A stretch of 13,948 nt of DNA, taken from an uncultured bacterium. GTDB lineage: Bacteria > Patescibacteriota > Minisyncoccia > Phycocordibacterales > UBA2100. The notes below the pieces were generated by a model. It was not told the DNA's origin, did not search any database, and was given only the letters and a program-made list of their open reading frames with translations. The position numbers and the translations under genes are program-made. This document shows positions 11,480-13,948 of this stretch, in pieces (position 1 is the first letter of the stretch; each line of letters opens with the position of its first letter). The DNA lies in NCBI GenBank assembly GCA_903881205.1, contig CAIRSC010000070.1:1-13948 (forward strand). The letters are read 5' to 3'.

Positions 11480-12677
11480 TACTCCTCCCCCCGGGAACAA
11501 CGCCGGCGTACCGCTTCCTGTGCAGGCAGCGGCGCCGGCTTCTCCCATGCCCACCGCAGCAGAACAACACGAACTGAAGAACGACATCGCGAAGATCCTG
11601 CAGGATGCGAAGCTGCCGGAACGACGCGACAGCGGGCTCGCGCAAGAGAAGAAACACGTCATTGAGGTGAAGTCATTTGATACGGTGCTCGGAAGCGACA
11701 CTCGTGCAGATATTGCCCAAAAGAAAGAAGCAGTGAGTGCAGCTCCTGCACCGATCGTAGTACCAAAAATAAATCCGAATGATCCGGAGGATGATGGATC
11801 AGTCACTGCAGTACATACATTCAAACAGGATCTGCAGCATGTCGTGCGCGATAACAAAATATCGGTCGTCCGTGCCGCGTCACTCGAGCAGGAAAAGATG
11901 CACCCCGGCCCAATGGAGGGCACCGCTGCTCCGACACCGAAACGCTCATATGTGGGGATCATCGTCTTCGCACTCATGCTTGTGGTACTCGGAGGTGCAG
12001 CTATATTCGGCGTGCTCTTTGTTATGAATCAAAGCGGCTCTGCGCTTCCCGCACAACCCTCGACATCGATCGTCTTCGCGGAGCAGACCGTTTCATATCC
12101 CGTCGATGGAAAATCCCCCAGTGCGGTAAAGTCCGAACTCGCCCAGGCGCGCAGCGGGGGATCATCGTCGCTCGGATCGATCACGCAGATCGTGCCGACG
12201 ATGCAGACCGGCGCACTTGATGGCAATGGCAAGCCCGTGGTGCGGCCGCTGACACTCACCGAGTTCTTCCAGGCGATCGGCGCGAATCCTCCGGCTGATC
12301 TGCTTCGCGCGCTCGGCGACACATTCTTCTTTGGTATCCATACCGTGAACAAAAACGCCCCGGTGCTGGTGATTCCCGTGACCTCGTACGATCGTGCATT
12401 TGCCGGCATGCTCTCGTGGGAAAGCGCTCTCAATAGTGATCTCGCCCCCATCTTCACATCAGTATCGATGAACACAGTCGACGCGAGCGGCATTCCAGCG
12501 GCACGCACCTTTACCGATGAAGTGATGCGCAACTACGACGTACGCGAACTCAAAGATGATGCCGGGGTCGTCGAGCTGTACTATTCGTTCCCCACGCGCG
12601 ACATCCTTGTGATCGCGGAGAGTCCATACACATTCACCGAGATACTGAGTCGTTTGCAGGCGGGCAGGAAGCTGTAG
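11445..12677 (+). CDS. single-pass membrane protein of unknown function
   Basis: The protein is 410 aa. The N-terminal 168 residues are Pro/Ala-rich and charged, probably disordered and cytoplasmic. One transmembrane helix follows (about 169-194, YVGIIVFALMLVVLGGAAIF), preceded by KRS, then about 215 residues predicted outside the membrane. The outer part contains FFFGIHTV, VLVIPVTSYDRAFAGMLSWE and RDILVIAESPYTFTEILSRL, which looks like a folded domain; similar AFAGML-WE proteins occur, to my recollection, among unannotated Parcubacterial proteins, but I know no function. A longer frame opens at 11349, but the start at 11445 has a GGAG 7 nt upstream and limits the overlap with pnp to 35 bp. 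The overlap and missing terminator suggest co-transcription and translational coupling with pnp. Confidence 0.8.
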   Translation: MEQENLSHPDANTPPPGNNAGVPLPVQAAAPASPMPTAAEQHELKNDIAKILQDAKLPERRDSGLAQEKKHVIEVKSFDTVLGSDTRADIAQKKEAVSAAPAPIVVPKINPNDPEDDGSVTAVHTFKQDLQHVVRDNKISVVRAASLEQEKMHPGPMEGTAAPTPKRSYVGIIVFALMLVVLGGAAIFGVLFVMNQSGSALPAQPSTSIVFAEQTVSYPVDGKSPSAVKSELAQARSGGSSSLGSITQIVPTMQTGALDGNGKPVVRPLTLTEFFQAIGANPPADLLRALGDTFFFGIHTVNKNAPVLVIPVTSYDRAFAGMLSWESALNSDLAPIFTSVSMNTVDASGIPAARTFTDEVMRNYDVRELKDDAGVVELYYSFPTRDILVIAESPYTFTEILSRLQAGRKL

Positions 12678-12744
12678 ACATAATTGCGAATCTGGCTTGC
12701 CCGCGATGGAGTTATCGACAGGTGAATGTACTGAAACTCTAGGG

Positions 12745-12750
12745 TATACT
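12745..12750 (+). promoter_or_regulatory. -10 box of the DksA-like gene (leaderless geometry)
   Basis: GGG-TATACT (12745-12750) is followed by CGTCGA and the ATG at 12757. A weak -35 (GTGAAT, 12722-12727) lies 17 nt upstream. Position and spacing decide the start at 12757 over the longer frame from 12697. Confidence 0.65.
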
Positions 12751-12756
12751 CGTCGA

Positions 12757-13131
12757 ATGAGAAATATTCCACAGAGCGACATGGAGGAACTCCGTGAGCA
12801 GCTCGAGATACAAAAGGCTGATTTAGAAGAAGAGCTCGCAAGCCACGGCCGCGTACAGAGTGAAACGGGGGATTGGCAGGGAGCATCGGTGGGGTTCGAA
12901 GGAGAGGAAGCTGATCCCAACGACGTCGCCGACCAAATCGAAGAGCTGGCGACTAATGTCCCACTCGTCGAAGAACTCGAATCGAAACACCTCGACGTCG
13001 TCGAGGCGCTCGAGAAAATGGACAGTGGTATCTACGGCATCTGCGAAGCATCCGGCGAACCGATCCCGCTCGATCGTCTCAAAGCCAATCCGTCGGCCCG
13101 CACCCTTCTTGAATACGCCGACGATCTCTAG
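12757..13131 (+). CDS. TraR/DksA family protein with degenerate zinc finger
   Basis: The protein is 124 aa. The N-terminal coiled-coil part (EELREQLEIQKADLEEELAS and DVADQIEELATNVPLVEELESKHLDVVEALEKMDSG) is followed by the family signature YGICEASGEPIPLDRLKANPSA (93-114). Family members act with RNA polymerase through the secondary channel (DksA, TraR), and the signature normally carries CxxCG...CxxC zinc ligands. Here only C96 is left: the second Cys is S99, and the C-terminal CxxC pair is absent (ARTLLEYADDL). Zinc binding in the usual way is therefore not expected. Cys-poor DksA paralogues are known in other bacteria. The acidic segment EGEEADPNDVADQ sits near the coiled-coil turn where DksA has its acidic tip, so RNA polymerase binding remains possible but unproven. 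Own promoter and terminator. Confidence 0.82.
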   Translation: MRNIPQSDMEELREQLEIQKADLEEELASHGRVQSETGDWQGASVGFEGEEADPNDVADQIEELATNVPLVEELESKHLDVVEALEKMDSGIYGICEASGEPIPLDRLKANPSARTLLEYADDL

Positions 13132-13154
13132 GATTCAATCCCCACATGCCATGC

Positions 13155-13195
13155 AAGCGGCGCGCCACAAGGCGCGCCGCTTGGTATTATATTTT
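13155..13195 (+). terminator. intrinsic terminator after the DksA-like gene
   Basis: A perfect 12-bp stem, AAGCGGCGCGCC (13155-13166) and GGCGCGCCGCTT (13171-13182), loop ACAA, is followed by the T-rich GGTATTATATTTT. That tail is also the -10 region of the next gene. Confidence 0.85.
13185..13190 (+). promoter_or_regulatory. -10 box of the comM-like gene (leaderless geometry)
   Basis: GG-TATTAT (13185-13190), then ATTTTC and the ATG at 13197. The expected -35 position (about 13162-13167) falls inside the terminator stem of the preceding gene and shows no consensus. Confidence 0.5.
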
Positions 13196-13196
13196 C

Positions 13197-13948
13197 ATGA
13201 ACTTCGCCCGGGTCTTCGGTGCGCAACCATCGCTCCCCTCGGCGCATCTCGTATCAGTAGAGGCCGATATCGGGCGCGGATTGCATGCGTTCAATATCGT
13301 GGGGCTTCCTGATAAGGCAGTGGAGGAAGCGCGCGACCGCGTCGCATCGGCCATCAAGAACAGCGGACTGACCTCGCCGAAAAGCACCAACAAGAAGATC
13401 GTCATCTCACTGGCCCCGGCAGAGCTCAAGAAAGAAGGTGCCGCGTTCGATCTATCGGTGGCACTTTCATACCTGCTTGCCGCCGAAGAATTTCGTTTCG
13501 ATCCCACGGGCAAACTATTCGCCGGCGAGCTCGCGCTCGATGGCACCTTGCGCCCGATCCGCGGAGCACTCTCGATCGCGCTGCTGGCGCGCGAGAAACA
13601 GCTCTCACAACTTTTTATCCCGGCAGAGAACGCCGACGAAGCGGCGCTCGTCTCCGGCATTTCCGTCTATCCGGTGCGCACGCTCGCCGACATCCTCTCG
13701 CATCTCAACTCGCAGGAGGAGTACGAGATCGCACCGCACACAGCGCCCGCCTATAACCGTAGCGAGCACGAAGATCCTGTTTCACTCTCCGACATCCGCG
13801 GCCAAGAGAGTGCCAAGCGCGGACTCGAGATCGCTGCGGCAGGCCGCCACAACATCGCGCTGTATGGCCCGCCCGGTACCGGCAAAACAATGCTCGCGCG
13901 TGCAGCACGGGCACTGCTTCCTGATCTCTCAGAAAATGAAATGATCGA
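13197..13948 (+). CDS. comM: ComM/YifB-type Mg-chelatase-like AAA+ ATPase (3' end outside window)
   Basis: The first 250 codons are open to the window end. The N-terminal ChlI-like domain is unmistakable: VSVEADIGRGLHAFNIVGLPDKAVEEARDRV, then KIVISLAPAELKKEGAAFDLSVAL, then GELALDGTLRPIRGAL. It is followed by SDIRGQESAKRGLEIAAAGRHNIALYGPPGTGKTMLA, the start of the AAA+ domain with Walker A GPPGTGKT (224-231). In Haemophilus and Vibrio, ComM is a helicase that promotes branch migration during natural transformation; a role in DNA uptake here is inferred from the family. The frame matches the family from MNFARVFGAQ, and the ATG follows a -10 box by 6 nt. The Walker B and C-terminal Mg-chelatase domains should lie beyond the window. 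Confidence 0.92.
   Translation, partial: MNFARVFGAQPSLPSAHLVSVEADIGRGLHAFNIVGLPDKAVEEARDRVASAIKNSGLTSPKSTNKKIVISLAPAELKKEGAAFDLSVALSYLLAAEEFRFDPTGKLFAGELALDGTLRPIRGALSIALLAREKQLSQLFIPAENADEAALVSGISVYPVRTLADILSHLNSQEEYEIAPHTAPAYNRSEHEDPVSLSDIRGQESAKRGLEIAAAGRHNIALYGPPGTGKTMLARAARALLPDLSENEMI

Overview
The window looks like chromosomal DNA of a Candidatus Patescibacteria (CPR) bacterium, probably of the Parcubacteria group. This is inferred from moderately high GC, short intergenic gaps, small housekeeping genes that resemble Parcubacterial homologues (S15, PNPase, a TraR/DksA-like protein, a DUF475/TerC protein), several short unassignable proteins, and a dominant promoter style in which the start codon lies 6-7 nt after the -10 box. 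TGA is used as a normal stop, so this is not a UGA-recoding lineage. No rRNA, tRNA, CRISPR, insertion sequence or prophage is visible.

Layout. 1-867: 3' part of a tRNA CCA-adding enzyme (HD-domain half). 868-1331: 464 bases without a credible gene; they hold a candidate structured RNA (887-1005), interleaved inverted repeats (1002-1069), and a hairpin with a DnaA-box-like loop (1277-1309). 1332-2132 (-): exonuclease III. 2249-2419 (+): unlisted 56-aa ORF, sharing a 15-bp bidirectional terminator with the Xer recombinase gene (2472-3401, -). 3535-3927 (+): unknown 130-aa protein. 3974-5119 (-): RarA/MgsA AAA+ ATPase. 5229-5744 (+): membrane-anchored FKBP prolyl isomerase. 5860-6126 (+): rpsO. 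6237-6857 (+): NYN-domain protein, overlapping tail to tail with a DUF475/TerC membrane protein (6841-7827, -), which follows a 70-aa membrane protein (7865-8077, -). 8187-9008 (+): a divergent LpxC-like zinc deacetylase. 9296-11479 (+): pnp, with a long structured leader. 11445-12677 (+): an unknown single-pass membrane protein overlapping the end of pnp. 12757-13131 (+): a DksA-like protein without its zinc finger. 13197-end (+): the first 250 codons of a ComM/YifB-type AAA+ protein, running off the window.

How the parts relate. Most genes are single transcription units with their own promoter and often an intrinsic terminator; divergent pairs share short intergenic regions (xerC/D with the 130-aa gene, rarA with FKBP, the 70-aa gene with the LpxC-like gene). 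The only obvious co-transcribed pair is pnp plus the overlapping membrane protein. Functions cluster loosely around RNA metabolism (cca, S15, NYN, PNPase) and DNA repair, recombination or uptake (xth, xer, rarA, comM).

Most interesting signals: (1) two related RNA-like elements, 887-1005 and 9164-9286, that share a core but are closed by outer stems of unrelated sequence, the second ending 9 nt before the pnp start codon; (2) an LpxC-like enzyme that keeps the zinc ligands but lacks other catalytic residues, with no lipid A genes nearby; (3) nine genes whose promoter geometry predicts leaderless mRNAs.
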